64,000 bases of DNA from Oscillospiraceae bacterium (lineage in GTDB: Bacteria; Bacillota; Clostridia; Oscillospirales; Oscillospiraceae). The notes below the pieces were generated by a model that was not told the DNA's origin, searched no databases, and worked only from the letters and a program-made list of their open reading frames with translations. The stretch spans positions 32,930 through 96,929 of the forward strand of contig JAFRPC010000054.1 of assembly GCA_017429325.1 (NCBI GenBank). Direction: 5' to 3'. The translations under genes and the position numbers were made by a program. Of this stretch, positions 26,564-35,675 are shown one piece after another; positions within the stretch are counted from its first letter, which is position 1; each line of letters opens with the position of its first letter.

Positions 26564-27724
26564 TTACTTGCCTTTGCCGCGCGGCAACAGCGTCTCCAGC
26601 CAGTCCACAACGCGCTGGGTGGAGTTCCCGTCGGTGTATTGGTTGGTCAGGCGCATGATCTCTTCCCGCTTTTTTCTCAGAGGATCGTCGCCTTCCACTA
26701 AACGGCGGAAGAATTGATCAAAATCATCCGCTGAATCCAGCATATACGAACAGGATCTCATGATGTCCATATCAATGGCAAACCCGACCTGCTCGGCATA
26801 AAGCTCATAATCCTCAAAAGTCAGCGCAATTGGCTTTTGGGTAAGAAGATAATCAAAAAACACAGAAGAATAATCTGTTATCAGCGCGTCGGTCCCCGCT
26901 AAGAACGGATAGGACTGGATTCCATGGTCCCATAAAAAGTCGTCGTCAATAAACACGATGTGGTCCAGAGAGAGGTTCCTGATATAGGACAGATCCTGTG
27001 ATGGATGCGGCTTGATCACCAACAGGACGTCGTATTTTCGCGCCAGATCGTTGATGCGCAGCGCGGTGTCCTCATCGTGAATGACCGGGATCCCCATGCT
27101 GCCCCGATAATGGCCTTCGCTGCGGTCAGTGCTGTGCTGCCGGTAAGTGGGATACCAAACCACGATTTTGCGGCATGGTGTTTCAAAGAGCCCTTTGACG
27201 TCCACCCTGCGGTCGAACAAGCCGTCGTTTCTCGGATAGCCCAAGGTGACAAGCTTTTTCTCGTCAATGACAAATTCCTCCGCGTTGACCGACTTCCAAA
27301 ACTCGGACTGATTCAGCATATAATCCGCGTCTGGACGGCAGTTATAGTATTTTTTCAAGCTTTTTGCCGGACTGCCGTGTGTCAGGAAAACCCGAACGGT
27401 GGACGGATTAAATTTTTTTAGTTGCCGGTTTTCATCAAGAATCAAGACAGCACGCAGCTTGTACCAGGTAAATTTGATCCGCTTCCAATCAATTTTCGCT
27501 GTTACAGGCTGATGGATGATTTTGATGTGTTTGGCCTTTAAGAAAGCGATTTTTTCCGGGCAATCGGAAACCAGGACAAACAGATATTTTTGATTCCACT
27601 TTCGGGCCAGCATTTCCCGCAGGACCGCTTCGGTATTTGGGCGCGTGCCTCGTTCCATTTCTATGACAATGGCGTTTTGTAATCTGAAAAAACGCAAAAA
27701 CGCGATAAGAATCTTCCAAAGCAT
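26564..27724 (-). CDS. CDP-glycerol:polymer glycerophosphotransferase (TagF/TagB-like)
   Basis: 386 residues. Contains LTHGSPAKSLKKYY, WYPTYRQH, VIKPHPSQD and TDYSSVFFDYLLTQKPI, the conserved GT-B-like motifs of TagF/TagB enzymes whose His residues act in glycerophosphate transfer from CDP-glycerol. Length matches the single-domain TagB/TagF core (about 380). The ATG at 27724 follows GGAGGG by about 10 nt; an upstream start would add an unrelated leader. The TagD-like gene at 15053 could make its donor. The N-terminal hydrophobic stretch suggests peripheral membrane association. Confidence 0.9.
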   Translation of the reverse strand: MLWKILIAFLRFFRLQNAIVIEMERGTRPNTEAVLREMLARKWNQKYLFVLVSDCPEKIAFLKAKHIKIIHQPVTAKIDWKRIKFTWYKLRAVLILDENRQLKKFNPSTVRVFLTHGSPAKSLKKYYNCRPDADYMLNQSEFWKSVNAEEFVIDEKKLVTLGYPRNDGLFDRRVDVKGLFETPCRKIVVWYPTYRQHSTDRSEGHYRGSMGIPVIHDEDTALRINDLARKYDVLLVIKPHPSQDLSYIRNLSLDHIVFIDDDFLWDHGIQSYPFLAGTDALITDYSSVFFDYLLTQKPIALTFEDYELYAEQVGFAIDMDIMRSCSYMLDSADDFDQFFRRLVEGDDPLRKKREEIMRLTNQYTDGNSTQRVVDWLETLLPRGKGK

Positions 27725-27859
27725 TTCTTTACCACCCTCCGGTTTATTGAATCGTGCGGTGTAGGCTTTCCCCGTCATTTACGGACCATGTTCCGGAGTC
27801 CCGCCCAAACAGCTTTGTGCGCAGTCAATTCTTCTTTCCTTGTAATTGTTCAGTCGCCC

Positions 27860-27938
27860 GTAGGGGCCGATGCCTACATCGGCCCTACCTACCGATTTTT
27901 GCCTGCAAGCGAGGGCGGATGTGGGCATCCGCCCCTAC
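27860..27938. repeat. Inverted pair of REP-like palindromes, copies 2 and 3
   Basis: Copy 2: GGGCCGATG (27864-27872) and CATCGGCCC (27877-27885), loop CCTA, flanked by GTAG and CTAC. Copy 3, in the opposite orientation: GGGCGGATG (27913-27921) and CATCCGCCC (27926-27934), loop TGGG, then CCTAC. Together they form a two-unit element resembling a BIME, filling the 225-nt gap between a GT2 gene and the TagF-like gene. The stem bases covary with the copy at 23352. Confidence 0.65.
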
Positions 27939-27949
27939 GACGAAGAGGG

Positions 27950-28975
27950 CTACTGAATAGATACCTTTCCTTTTGCTTCCCGGCGTTTTCTGCGCTCTGC
28001 AAGCTCCCACTTCCGCATATCCGGTTCGGTGACACTGCGGAAGAGCCAATAGGCTCTGGGGATGTAAATAAATATCGTATAGAGCAATTTTTCCTTTTTG
28101 GAATAGATCTCCGTTTTTTTCAGCGGCTTTCCGCACCGCCGGAGCAGTCGGCTGCACTGCCGGGTGATTGCCTTGTCCGGAAGGATATAGGCCGACAGGT
28201 AGCGGGTGGACAGGCCGCGCTTGATGGCCTGATCCAGAAAAATAGATTCATTTTTCCTGGACGCAAGGGCTTTTTCCCCATAGACGGACGCAACGGCGAG
28301 CCTGCCGTCGAGCTTGGCCAGGTGCACCAGGGAGTCTTCCCGCTGATAGTAGAAATACAGGGTGTCCGGCAGAACGGCAACGGTCAGCTCCGGGTTCTGC
28401 TCGCCAAGCTCCGCGAGAAAGACAGAGTCTTCGGAATAAGACAGTGCTTCCCGGAAGCGAAGCGCCCGGACAAGCGCGGAACGGATCAGCTTACAGCAGC
28501 CATAGGAGCGGTAATTATGCGTTTTATAGAAGACGGAGCTGTCAATGACGGTCAGCTTGTCCCCGGCAGACACGGGCGTCTCAAAGGAGAGCGGCAGGTC
28601 CTTGTCTGTGACCGTGCGGAATCCGCAGAGGCTCATGTCGGCCCCCGCTGTCTCCACTGCGTGGAGCAGCCGTTCAAAATACTGCGGGTGGACGAAATCG
28701 TCCGGGTCGATGAAGGCGAAGAATTCGCCGGTCATCCGGTCCAGTCCCGCGTTCCGGGCGGAGGAGACGCCGCCGTTTTCTTTGGCGATGACGACGATGC
28801 GGGGATCCTTTTCCGCATATTCGCGCAGGATCGCCAGCGAGGCGTCCCTGCTGCCGTCGTCCACACAGAGGATCTCCAGATTCTGGTAGCTGTTTGCAAG
28901 GATGGAGTCCAGGCAGCGGGCCAGATAAGGCTCCATATTGTAAACAGGGATGATAACGGAAATGAGAGGCTCCAT
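27950..28975 (-). CDS. Family 2 glycosyltransferase (b)
   Basis: 341 residues. ISVIIPVYNMEPYLARCLDSIL, CVDDGSRDASLAIL, NGGVSSARNAGLD and AFIDPDDFVHPQYFERL are the standard GT2 donor and metal motifs. The basic C terminus has a hydrophobic patch (YTIFIYIPRAYWLF) that may touch the membrane. AAGGAG lies 5 nt before the ATG. Similar in architecture to the genes at 49352 and 50405, which share NGG/NRGxSSARNAG and PDD/SDD. Donor unknown. Confidence 0.92.
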   Translation of the reverse strand: MEPLISVIIPVYNMEPYLARCLDSILANSYQNLEILCVDDGSRDASLAILREYAEKDPRIVVIAKENGGVSSARNAGLDRMTGEFFAFIDPDDFVHPQYFERLLHAVETAGADMSLCGFRTVTDKDLPLSFETPVSAGDKLTVIDSSVFYKTHNYRSYGCCKLIRSALVRALRFREALSYSEDSVFLAELGEQNPELTVAVLPDTLYFYYQREDSLVHLAKLDGRLAVASVYGEKALASRKNESIFLDQAIKRGLSTRYLSAYILPDKAITRQCSRLLRRCGKPLKKTEIYSKKEKLLYTIFIYIPRAYWLFRSVTEPDMRKWELAERRKRREAKGKVSIQ

Positions 28976-28993
28976 GGCTGCTCCTTTTCTCGA

Positions 28994-30235
28994 TCAATCC
29001 CGGTTGAAGAGGTCTCGGGTATAGACCTTTTCCCGGACGTCTGCCAGACAGGGATCGCTGCGGTTGGCGATAATGGTATCGCTCATTGCCTTGAACTGCG
29101 CCAGGTCGTTGACCACACGGCTGCCGAAGAAGGTCTCTCCGTCCTTCAGGGTCGGCTCATAGATGATCACCGTGGCGCCCTTGGCCTTGATGCGCTTCAT
29201 AATGCCCTGAATGGAGCTCTGGCGGAAGTTGTCGGAGTTTGCCTTCATCGTGAGCCGATAGACGCCGATGGTAACGGCCCGCTCCCGTTCCGCCTGCCAG
29301 GCGCTGCTTCCCGTATAGTATCCGGCCATCGCCAGGACCCGGTCGGCAATGTAGTCTTTTCTGGTCCGGTTCGACTCCACAATGGCCTGGATCAGATTCT
29401 GCGGGACGTCGGAGTAATTGGCGAGCAATTGCTTGGTGTCCTTCGGCAGGCAGTAGCCGCCGTAGCCAAAGGAGGGGTTGTTGTACTGCTGGCCGATGCG
29501 CGGATCCAGACAGACCCCGTCGATGATGCTCTTGGTATCCAGGCCCTTCATCTCGGCGTAGGTGTCCAGCTCGTTGAAATAGGAGACCCGCAGCGCCAGA
29601 TAGGTGTTGGCAAACAGCTTCACGGCCTCCGCCTCGGTGCGGTTCATATAGAGCGTCGGAATGTCTTCTTTGACGGCCCCTTCCTGCAAAAGCCCGGCGA
29701 ATTCCCGAGCGGCCCGGGTCAGGGTTTCGTCCTGAAGGTCGGTGCCGAGGATGATGCGGGAGGGATAGAGATTGTCATAGAGCGCCTTGCTCTCCCGCAG
29801 AAACTCCGGGCTGAAGAGAATGCGGCGATTCCCCGTCCGCTGAACGATTTGCTCCGTGAAGCCGACGGGGACCGTGGACTTGATGATGATCACGGCGTCC
29901 GGGTTGACGGCAGTGACCTGCCCGATGACAGACTCCACGGCGCTGGTGTCGAAATAGTTCTGCGTCGGGTCGTAGTTGGTGGGCGCGGACACGATCACGA
30001 ATTCCGCGTCCCGGTAGGCGGCCTCCGCGTCCAGGGTGGCGGCCAGGTCCAGCTCCCGTTCCGCCAGATACCGCTCAATGTATTCGTCCTGAATGGGGGA
30101 TTTGCGCTGATTGATGAGGGCGACCTTGGCGGGGAGAATGTCCACGGCCTTCACCTGATTGTGCTGGGCCAGCAGGACCGCCAGAGACAGGCCCACATAG
30201 CCGGTACCGGCGACGGCGATTTTTCGTTTACCCAT
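28994..30235 (-). CDS. ugd: UDP-glucose 6-dehydrogenase
   Basis: Oxidises UDP-glucose twice to UDP-glucuronate with NAD+. 413 residues, closely parallel to E. coli Ugd along the whole chain: [72 protein letters not shown], the catalytic Cys in [18 protein letters not shown], and [19 protein letters not shown] precedes the ATG by 8 nt. It supplies uronic acid, a carboxylate that ATP-grasp or Asn-synthase-like proteins of the locus could amidate (inference). Confidence 0.96.
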   Translation of the reverse strand: MGKRKIAVAGTGYVGLSLAVLLAQHNQVKAVDILPAKVALINQRKSPIQDEYIERYLAERELDLAATLDAEAAYRDAEFVIVSAPTNYDPTQNYFDTSAVESVIGQVTAVNPDAVIIIKSTVPVGFTEQIVQRTGNRRILFSPEFLRESKALYDNLYPSRIILGTDLQDETLTRAAREFAGLLQEGAVKEDIPTLYMNRTEAEAVKLFANTYLALRVSYFNELDTYAEMKGLDTKSIIDGVCLDPRIGQQYNNPSFGYGGYCLPKDTKQLLANYSDVPQNLIQAIVESNRTRKDYIADRVLAMAGYYTGSSAWQAERERAVTIGVYRLTMKANSDNFRQSSIQGIMKRIKAKGATVIIYEPTLKDGETFFGSRVVNDLAQFKAMSDTIIANRSDPCLADVREKVYTRDLFNRD

Positions 30236-30292
30236 AAAGTCACATCCTTTTTATGTTTTCAAAGAAAAGAGGCGGGTGTTAAAGTTTTCATG

Positions 30293-31315
30293 TTAATGCA
30301 GCAGGCGACGGAAGCCCAGGTGACACAGCCAGGAGAGGGCCAGCGCTGCGGGGAAAAACAGGAGCAGAAACAGGGGGCTTTGTTCCGCCAGAGAGAGATA
30401 GCTGCTCAGCGCAGTCACCACGAGCCCGTGGACCAGATAGACCTCCAGAGACATTTCCCCCAGACTGCGCAGGAGCGGGTGCCGGAGTCGCAGCTTCAGC
30501 ATCAGCAGGAGCAGGAACACGGAGACGGCAGCGGTCGCAAACAGGGTGCTCAAATAGTCGAACCAGAAGAAGTATTCGCTGACCAGGGTCAGCCAGGCCG
30601 CGCAGGCCCCGCTCAAAAGCAGGTAGATCCAGGGATGCCGTTCAAAGGCGCGGACGATGCGGGGATACAGCGCGTACCACAGAATGCCCAGGGGGAAGCA
30701 CCAGGCCGCGTTGTACCAGTAGCCCTCAAATCCGAGCCGCCGCAGTGCAAACACGGCAAAGAAGACGCAGACGCCCACCAAGGCAGTCAGGAGGGCCCTG
30801 TCCCGCTTTGCCGACAGACCGGCCAGATAGAAAACCAGATAATACAGGGCAATGGTCAGAATGAACCAGGAATACCGGATCAGAGGTTTTCCGTTGACAA
30901 AGGACAGCAGGATCTCCCGCAGGCTCAGGGCCTCTCCCAGCGCCAGACGCAGGGCGGCTGCGGCGGCGGAGAGGAGCAGATACGGCAGCAGGGTGCTCCG
31001 CCACCGTTTTTTCCAGTAGTGGGACGGCCCGCTTTTTTCCCAGGAGGCCATGAGGCCGTAGCCCGAAAGGGCGTAAAACAGGCCCACCACGTAGGGGCCG
31101 ATCCGTTTCAGGACCCCCGCGCTGAAGCCCGCGCCGGTCAGGATGGCGGAATGGTGAAACAGGATCAGCACACAGAGCACACCCCGCAGCGCCACGGTTT
31201 GGTCCCGCTCCAGGCCCGCCGAATTGAAAAGCTGACCCGCTTTGGAAAGGCGGAGGCCCGAAAGACACAGCAGGAGAAAGGCGGCGAGGAAAAGGTCAAG
31301 AATGTGCCGTTCCAT
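30293..31315 (-). CDS. Acyltransferase-3 family membrane O-acyltransferase (2)
   Basis: 340 residues with about ten membrane helices. The start matches the family: LERDQTVALRGVLCVLILFHHSA, with the catalytic His, then VVGLFYALSGYGLMASW. Near the end it reads LRSLGEMSLEVYLVHGLVV. The ATG at 31315 has AAAGGAG/GGAG upstream and overlaps the end of the TupA-like gene by 20 nt, so expression is coupled. Modifies surface sugars with acyl groups; target unknown. Confidence 0.86.
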   Translation of the reverse strand: MERHILDLFLAAFLLLCLSGLRLSKAGQLFNSAGLERDQTVALRGVLCVLILFHHSAILTGAGFSAGVLKRIGPYVVGLFYALSGYGLMASWEKSGPSHYWKKRWRSTLLPYLLLSAAAAALRLALGEALSLREILLSFVNGKPLIRYSWFILTIALYYLVFYLAGLSAKRDRALLTALVGVCVFFAVFALRRLGFEGYWYNAAWCFPLGILWYALYPRIVRAFERHPWIYLLLSGACAAWLTLVSEYFFWFDYLSTLFATAAVSVFLLLLMLKLRLRHPLLRSLGEMSLEVYLVHGLVVTALSSYLSLAEQSPLFLLLFFPAALALSWLCHLGFRRLLH

Positions 31316-32258
31316 AACGCTCCAGCTCCTTTGAGATGTCCAGCCAGTCGCCCATCTGCTGCAAGCCCTCGTCGATGATGTAATCAATGGCGGAGCCCAG
31401 AGGAGAGAAGGTCAGCTCGCCCACGTAGAGCTTGCCGTGGATGTCGTAGAAATCCACCCGGACAAAGGGGAAGGGCTGGGCGATCTCCCGGGCATAGTGC
31501 AGCATCTGTTCAAAGCTGGCGGGCTTCGGCGGCAGCTCGCCGCCGCTGTGAAAGCCGGTCTCCCATTTCAGCCGCCTGTAGTTCGCGTCGGTAAAGGTGA
31601 ATTTCGCGCCCTTTTCCCGGTCCGTGCAGAGCATCACCAGCTTTGGCTCGCCGTTGAAGCAGAGGAACTTGTAGTCCGTGGGCTGGAAGTTGCCGTCGTC
31701 CAGGAACTCCTCGCAGTAGACCCGGGGCTTCACGTGTTCGTAGTTGATCTCCCCGTAGTAGTAGGCAAAGTTGATCTTCAGCCACTTGCCCAGCTGCTTC
31801 GCGGCGGCCTTCCGGTCCAGCTTTGCCTTGTTGCGGCAGAGGATGTTGCAGCCGCAGCCGTGGTTGCACTTCAGGGCGAATTTCTGGGGCAGGGCGTCCC
31901 AGTCGATTTGGGAGGGCTTGTCCCAGACCCCGTAGACCTTGGGCAGCAGATCGCCCAGGCCGTGCTCCTGCAAATAGCCCCGCATCTCGTATTTGTCCAC
32001 GCAGCGGGTGATGGTGGGGTCGTCCTTGTAGACGTTGTGGACCAGCCACATGAGCTTTTCGTTGATATTCTTTGGGTTTTTCAGGTCGGGCTCCTTCCCG
32101 AAGCGCCGCGCATACAGCGCCTTGTTGGCTTTCAGGGGGTCCGCCTTGGTCTGGCGCATCCGCAGCTTTTTTTCGTGGGCCTCCCGCAGCTCCACCCGCT
32201 TTTTCGCCAGCCTGGCGAGCTGCCTGTTCTTTTTCAGAGCCTGTTTGATACCGGCCAT
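31296..32258 (-). CDS. TupA-like ATP-grasp protein
   Basis: 320 residues matching the ATPgrasp_TupA family. After a highly basic coiled N terminus (residues 1-40) come FGKEPDLKNPKNINEKLMWL, the ATP-binding PQKFALKCNHGCGCNI, CEEFLDDGNFQPTDYKFLCFNGEP and VRVDFYDIHGKLYVGELTFSP. TupA makes the polyglutamate-glucuronate part of teichuronopeptide, a precedent for joining amino acids and uronic acid in cell-wall polymer. Here ugd lies two genes downstream. The ABC ATPase gene is 3 nt upstream. The assigned reaction is inference from that precedent. Confidence 0.83.
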   Translation of the reverse strand: MAGIKQALKKNRQLARLAKKRVELREAHEKKLRMRQTKADPLKANKALYARRFGKEPDLKNPKNINEKLMWLVHNVYKDDPTITRCVDKYEMRGYLQEHGLGDLLPKVYGVWDKPSQIDWDALPQKFALKCNHGCGCNILCRNKAKLDRKAAAKQLGKWLKINFAYYYGEINYEHVKPRVYCEEFLDDGNFQPTDYKFLCFNGEPKLVMLCTDREKGAKFTFTDANYRRLKWETGFHSGGELPPKPASFEQMLHYAREIAQPFPFVRVDFYDIHGKLYVGELTFSPLGSAIDYIIDEGLQQMGDWLDISKELERYGTAHS

Positions 32259-32261
32259 ATG

Positions 32262-33539
32262 TCAATCCCCATTCTTTTGAAACTCGCTGAGCTCCAGGTC
32301 CGGCAGCTTGATATAGCCCCGGTCCCGCGTGACCCAGCGGGTGATCTTGGCCTCGGAGACCTCGAAAATCACCGCGTTTTCCACCCGGTCCAGGGTGGTG
32401 GTATTTTTGAATTCGTTTTCATAATAGAACAGAAGCGTTACGTTGAAGCGGCCCGGCATCAAATCGGGGACCTTCAGATGCAGCACGCAGGAATAGCTTT
32501 CGCCCTTGTACAGATGCTCCATCAGGACGCCGGAGGGGGCCGTGCCGATGGTGTAGTTTTCCGAGGCCATGATCTCCGCCCGGGCGCAGACATTGTCTAC
32601 GTCCTTGCCGCAGTGGAAGTGGACCCGGAAGGAGAGCTCATTGAGGATCTTGCCGTCCTTCGTGTCTAGAAACTCCACCTCGTCGATGCGCAGATACTCG
32701 CCGAAGTAGCCCTTCCGCTTCTGCGTATCGAACTGCCGCACCGGCTTGAACTGTTCGGCCAGGCCGAGATACATGGCGATGGCGTCCTCTACCCCGCCGT
32801 CGAAGACCTTCTCCCCGTGGCTCAGCACGATACAGCGGGAGCAGAGCTGGCGGATGGTGCTCATGTTGTGGCTGACGTAGAGGACCGTGCGGCCCTGGTT
32901 GTGGGCAGCGTCGCCCATCTTGCCTAAGCATTTCTGCTGGAATTTGGCGTCGCCCACGGCCAGCACCTCGTCCATGATCATGATCTCGCTGTCCAGATGG
33001 GCCGCCACGGCAAAGGCCAGCTTGACGTACATGCCGGAGGAATAGCGCTTGACCGGGGTGTCGATGAACTGCCGCATTTCGGCAAACTCGATGATCTCGT
33101 CCAGCTTCCGGCTGATCTCCGCCTTGGTCATGCCGAGGATCGCGCCGTTCATATAGATATTTTCCCGCCCGGTCATCTCCGGGTGGAAGCCGGTGCCCAC
33201 CTCCAGCATGGAGGCGATGCGCCCGTTGTAGGAAATGGTTCCGGCGGTGGGGGCTGTGACCCGGGAGATCAGCTTCAGCATCGTGGATTTTCCCGCGCCG
33301 TTGTGGCCGATGATGCCGATGGCTTCGCCCTCCTTCGCTGTGAAGGACACGTCCTTCAGGGCCAGGAAGCGCTCGTTCTTCCGATGGCGGCTGTCCGTTT
33401 CGTCGATGCGAAGGTTCGGGTCCTCCTGACGGCGGACTCTGGCCCACCAGGATTGCAGGTCGCCCTTCAAGGTGCCGCCGCCGATGGCGCCGAGGCGGTA
33501 TTCCTTGTAGACATGCTCAACTTTGATCGCGTTTCCCAT
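32262..33539 (-). CDS. Polysaccharide ABC transporter ATPase with C-terminal glycan-binding-like domain (Wzt/TagH)
   Basis: 425 residues. NBD: Walker A GHNGAGKST (79-87), signature RYSSGMYVKLAFAVAAH, Walker B IMIMDEVLAVGD, H-loop LYVSHNM. Residues from about 275 form a beta-rich extension (GYFGEYLRIDEVEF, SYSCVLHLKVPDLMPGRFNVTLLFYYEN), like the Wzt C-terminal domain that reads the modified polymer end in O9a-type systems. AAGGAGG precedes the ATG, and the permease gene is 10 nt upstream. This predicts export of a finished chain with a recognised terminal cap. Confidence 0.93.
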   Translation of the reverse strand: MGNAIKVEHVYKEYRLGAIGGGTLKGDLQSWWARVRRQEDPNLRIDETDSRHRKNERFLALKDVSFTAKEGEAIGIIGHNGAGKSTMLKLISRVTAPTAGTISYNGRIASMLEVGTGFHPEMTGRENIYMNGAILGMTKAEISRKLDEIIEFAEMRQFIDTPVKRYSSGMYVKLAFAVAAHLDSEIMIMDEVLAVGDAKFQQKCLGKMGDAAHNQGRTVLYVSHNMSTIRQLCSRCIVLSHGEKVFDGGVEDAIAMYLGLAEQFKPVRQFDTQKRKGYFGEYLRIDEVEFLDTKDGKILNELSFRVHFHCGKDVDNVCARAEIMASENYTIGTAPSGVLMEHLYKGESYSCVLHLKVPDLMPGRFNVTLLFYYENEFKNTTTLDRVENAVIFEVSEAKITRWVTRDRGYIKLPDLELSEFQKNGD

Positions 33540-33549
33540 AGCCGCCTCC

Positions 33550-34404
33550 TTAAATCGTGTCCATGAAGGTCCGCTCGACCCGGTTGAACATCAAAACACC
33601 GATGAACAGAAGAACAAAGGTGACGATCCAGCCGATGCCGTAGTAGAGCCATTCGATTTGCCCGATCCCGATAAAGCCATAGCGGAAGATGTTGACAATG
33701 GAGGTGACAGGATTGAGCATATACAGGGCGTGATACTTGCCGCCAGTGGCAAAAGCGCCCATGGCCTCCATATCGTAGGCGATGGGGGTTCCGTACATCC
33801 ACAGAGAGACGCCGAAGCCAGTCAGCATGGAAAGATCACGGTACTTCGTGGTCAGGGCGGAAATAATGACACCCACGCCGAGTCCCAGCATTGCAAGCTG
33901 TAAAAGCAGAAGTGGAAGCATCAGCACAAAGAGATTGGGGTGAACATTCTCTCCGGCGATCATGTAATAGATCAGAAAGCAGAGAAAGAAGAAGAATTGA
34001 ATGCCGAAGGTGATCAGGTGGGTCAAAACACCCGATACCGGCATGACCAGCCTGGGGAAATATACCTTTCCCAGAATCCCTCGATTGCTTATGAAGGTGT
34101 TGGCGGTGCCTGTCAGAGATGCAGAGAAATAAGACCATAGCATTGTACCACTGAAAAAGAACACGAAGGAGGGGACGCCCTGGGCGCCGAGGCCTGCGAT
34201 GTTGCCGAAGACCACCGTGAAGACCACCGTGGTCAGCAGCGGCTGGATGATGGCCCAGGCGGGGCCGAGGATGGTCTGCTTGTAGCGGGTGATAAAGCTC
34301 CGCTTGACGAACAGAAGGATCAGGTCCCGATACCGCCAGAGCTCCTTCAGGTGCAGGTTCAAGCCGGTGGATTTGGCCTGGATGACAGTTGTGTAGGTTT
34401 CCAT
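33550..34404 (-). CDS. Polysaccharide ABC transporter permease (Wzm/TagG)
   Basis: 284-residue ABC-2 permease with six hydrophobic helices. Typical parts: the amphipathic LWRYRDLILLFVKRSFITRYKQTILGPAWAIIQPL, PSFVFFFSGTMLWSYFSASL, IFRYGFIGIG and the C-terminal RVERTFMDTI. Pairs with the ATPase 10 nt downstream. Moves lipid-linked polymer or teichoic acid across the cytoplasmic membrane. GGAGAG precedes the ATG. Confidence 0.94.
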   Translation of the reverse strand: METYTTVIQAKSTGLNLHLKELWRYRDLILLFVKRSFITRYKQTILGPAWAIIQPLLTTVVFTVVFGNIAGLGAQGVPSFVFFFSGTMLWSYFSASLTGTANTFISNRGILGKVYFPRLVMPVSGVLTHLITFGIQFFFFLCFLIYYMIAGENVHPNLFVLMLPLLLLQLAMLGLGVGVIISALTTKYRDLSMLTGFGVSLWMYGTPIAYDMEAMGAFATGGKYHALYMLNPVTSIVNIFRYGFIGIGQIEWLYYGIGWIVTFVLLFIGVLMFNRVERTFMDTI

Positions 34405-34420
34405 AAGCTCTCTCCGTTTA

Positions 34421-35647
34421 TCAGATTCGTTTTTTTCGCTTCAGGAATTTCAGGGCTTTGACCGGGTGCAGCAAGCGCTGCCAGCGCTTTTTTCGGATGC
34501 GCTTGCCGATGGGCTTGGACAGCTTCCAGATGATCTCGTCCGGGAACAGAATGCGGTTATAGTAGCCCCACATTTGCAGGTCCCGGTCCCGGTCCGGGGG
34601 AGGCTCGGCGGCTTGCTGGGTGTCATAGAGGAAGATCTGGTCTCCCTCCAGGCCGCACAGCACGTTCATGTCCATGGGGAAGAGGGTAAGGGCATAGGCG
34701 CGGAGGACTTTCCAGGGTCGGACCCGGGTCGTCAGCCAGTAGCGCTTCTTCTCATAGTTCCACTTTCCGCCGAAGAGGTCCACGCAGACCTCCTCCGGCG
34801 GGACGCCGAGCAGCGCCGCCAGACGCGGGTTTTCGTGCCAGGCGTCGTAGAGGACCGGCGCTGTGTCCAGGTCCGGGAAGGCGTAGGCCTCCTTCGCCTG
34901 CTGCTGAAGCGGGACCTGGAGGACGTTGGAGCGGAGATCCGTGTGCTCACCCACGTCGGAGAAGCAGGTGGTCAAGGACTGGTAGGGGTAAACAAAATAG
35001 TTTCCGCTTTCCACGCAGTAGCGGATGTGGTACTTCAGCCAGGAGGATTCCGGCCAGCGGCACACGTTCCAGGGCACGCCGCGGCATTTCCGGAAGGGCT
35101 CGCTGTGCTCCGCGTACCAGTCCGCAAAGGCTTTCCACTGGCGCTTCATCCAGACCTGGCCCCAGGATTGGGGCAGCTGCATGAAATAGGCGTCATATTC
35201 TGACAGCGCCGGGGCGAAGGGCAGCCGTACCGTTTGGTTCTGGGGCATGGCATACAGGGAGATACCGGCGATCCTGTCGTCGTCCCGATACTGCTCCACC
35301 GCCTGAAGCGCAAAGCGGTAGAAGGCCGCAGCGGGATACACGTCGTCCTCCAGAACGACGGCGGCGTCCCAGCCATAGCGCTCGAGGTAGGAGCCGCAGG
35401 TCAGGATGTGGTTTTTCAGGCCCAGCCGCTGGGGCTGTAAAAGGACCTGACAGGACCCGTGCCGCCAGACAAAGGCGGAGGCGCGTTCAAAGGTTTCCGG
35501 CTTGCCGCAGTTGTCCAGGCTGACCACCAGCGGGACCCGGTCGTGGGGATAATCGCAGGCGTTGAGCCGGTCCAGCAGCCTGCCGATGCTGTCCGGGCGG
35601 TTGTAGCCGATGACAATGATACCAATCGTAAGGGGTGGCTGTTCCAT
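34421..35647 (-). CDS. GT-A glycosyltransferase, family-2-like with GT13-type EDD motif
   Basis: 408 residues. IGIIVIGYNRPDSIGRLLDRL starts the GT-A fold and AVVLEDDVYPAAAFYRFAL carries the acidic metal motif. The aromatic central part (LPQSWGQVWMKRQWKAFADWY) and the basic tail (RIRKKRWQRLL) resemble capsular glycosyltransferases. AAGGAG precedes the ATG. It starts the segment that runs into the ABC exporter genes. Sugar specificity unknown. Confidence 0.85.
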   Translation of the reverse strand: MEQPPLTIGIIVIGYNRPDSIGRLLDRLNACDYPHDRVPLVVSLDNCGKPETFERASAFVWRHGSCQVLLQPQRLGLKNHILTCGSYLERYGWDAAVVLEDDVYPAAAFYRFALQAVEQYRDDDRIAGISLYAMPQNQTVRLPFAPALSEYDAYFMQLPQSWGQVWMKRQWKAFADWYAEHSEPFRKCRGVPWNVCRWPESSWLKYHIRYCVESGNYFVYPYQSLTTCFSDVGEHTDLRSNVLQVPLQQQAKEAYAFPDLDTAPVLYDAWHENPRLAALLGVPPEEVCVDLFGGKWNYEKKRYWLTTRVRPWKVLRAYALTLFPMDMNVLCGLEGDQIFLYDTQQAAEPPPDRDRDLQMWGYYNRILFPDEIIWKLSKPIGKRIRKKRWQRLLHPVKALKFLKRKKRI

Positions 35648-35675
35648 ATCAAAACTCCTTAAGGGGAGGTCATTT

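Noticed and set aside
27841-27945. CRISPR array or tRNA gene in the palindrome-rich gap
   Set aside because: Only two units in opposite orientation, with no regular spacer and no cloverleaf; they fit REP-like hairpins better.
27788-31378. A plus-strand open frame of about 1,200 codons
   Set aside because: It lies antisense to well-recognised genes (GT2, ugd, acyltransferase) and has Val/Gly/Arg/Gln-rich composition with no domain; long antisense frames are expected at this G+C content.
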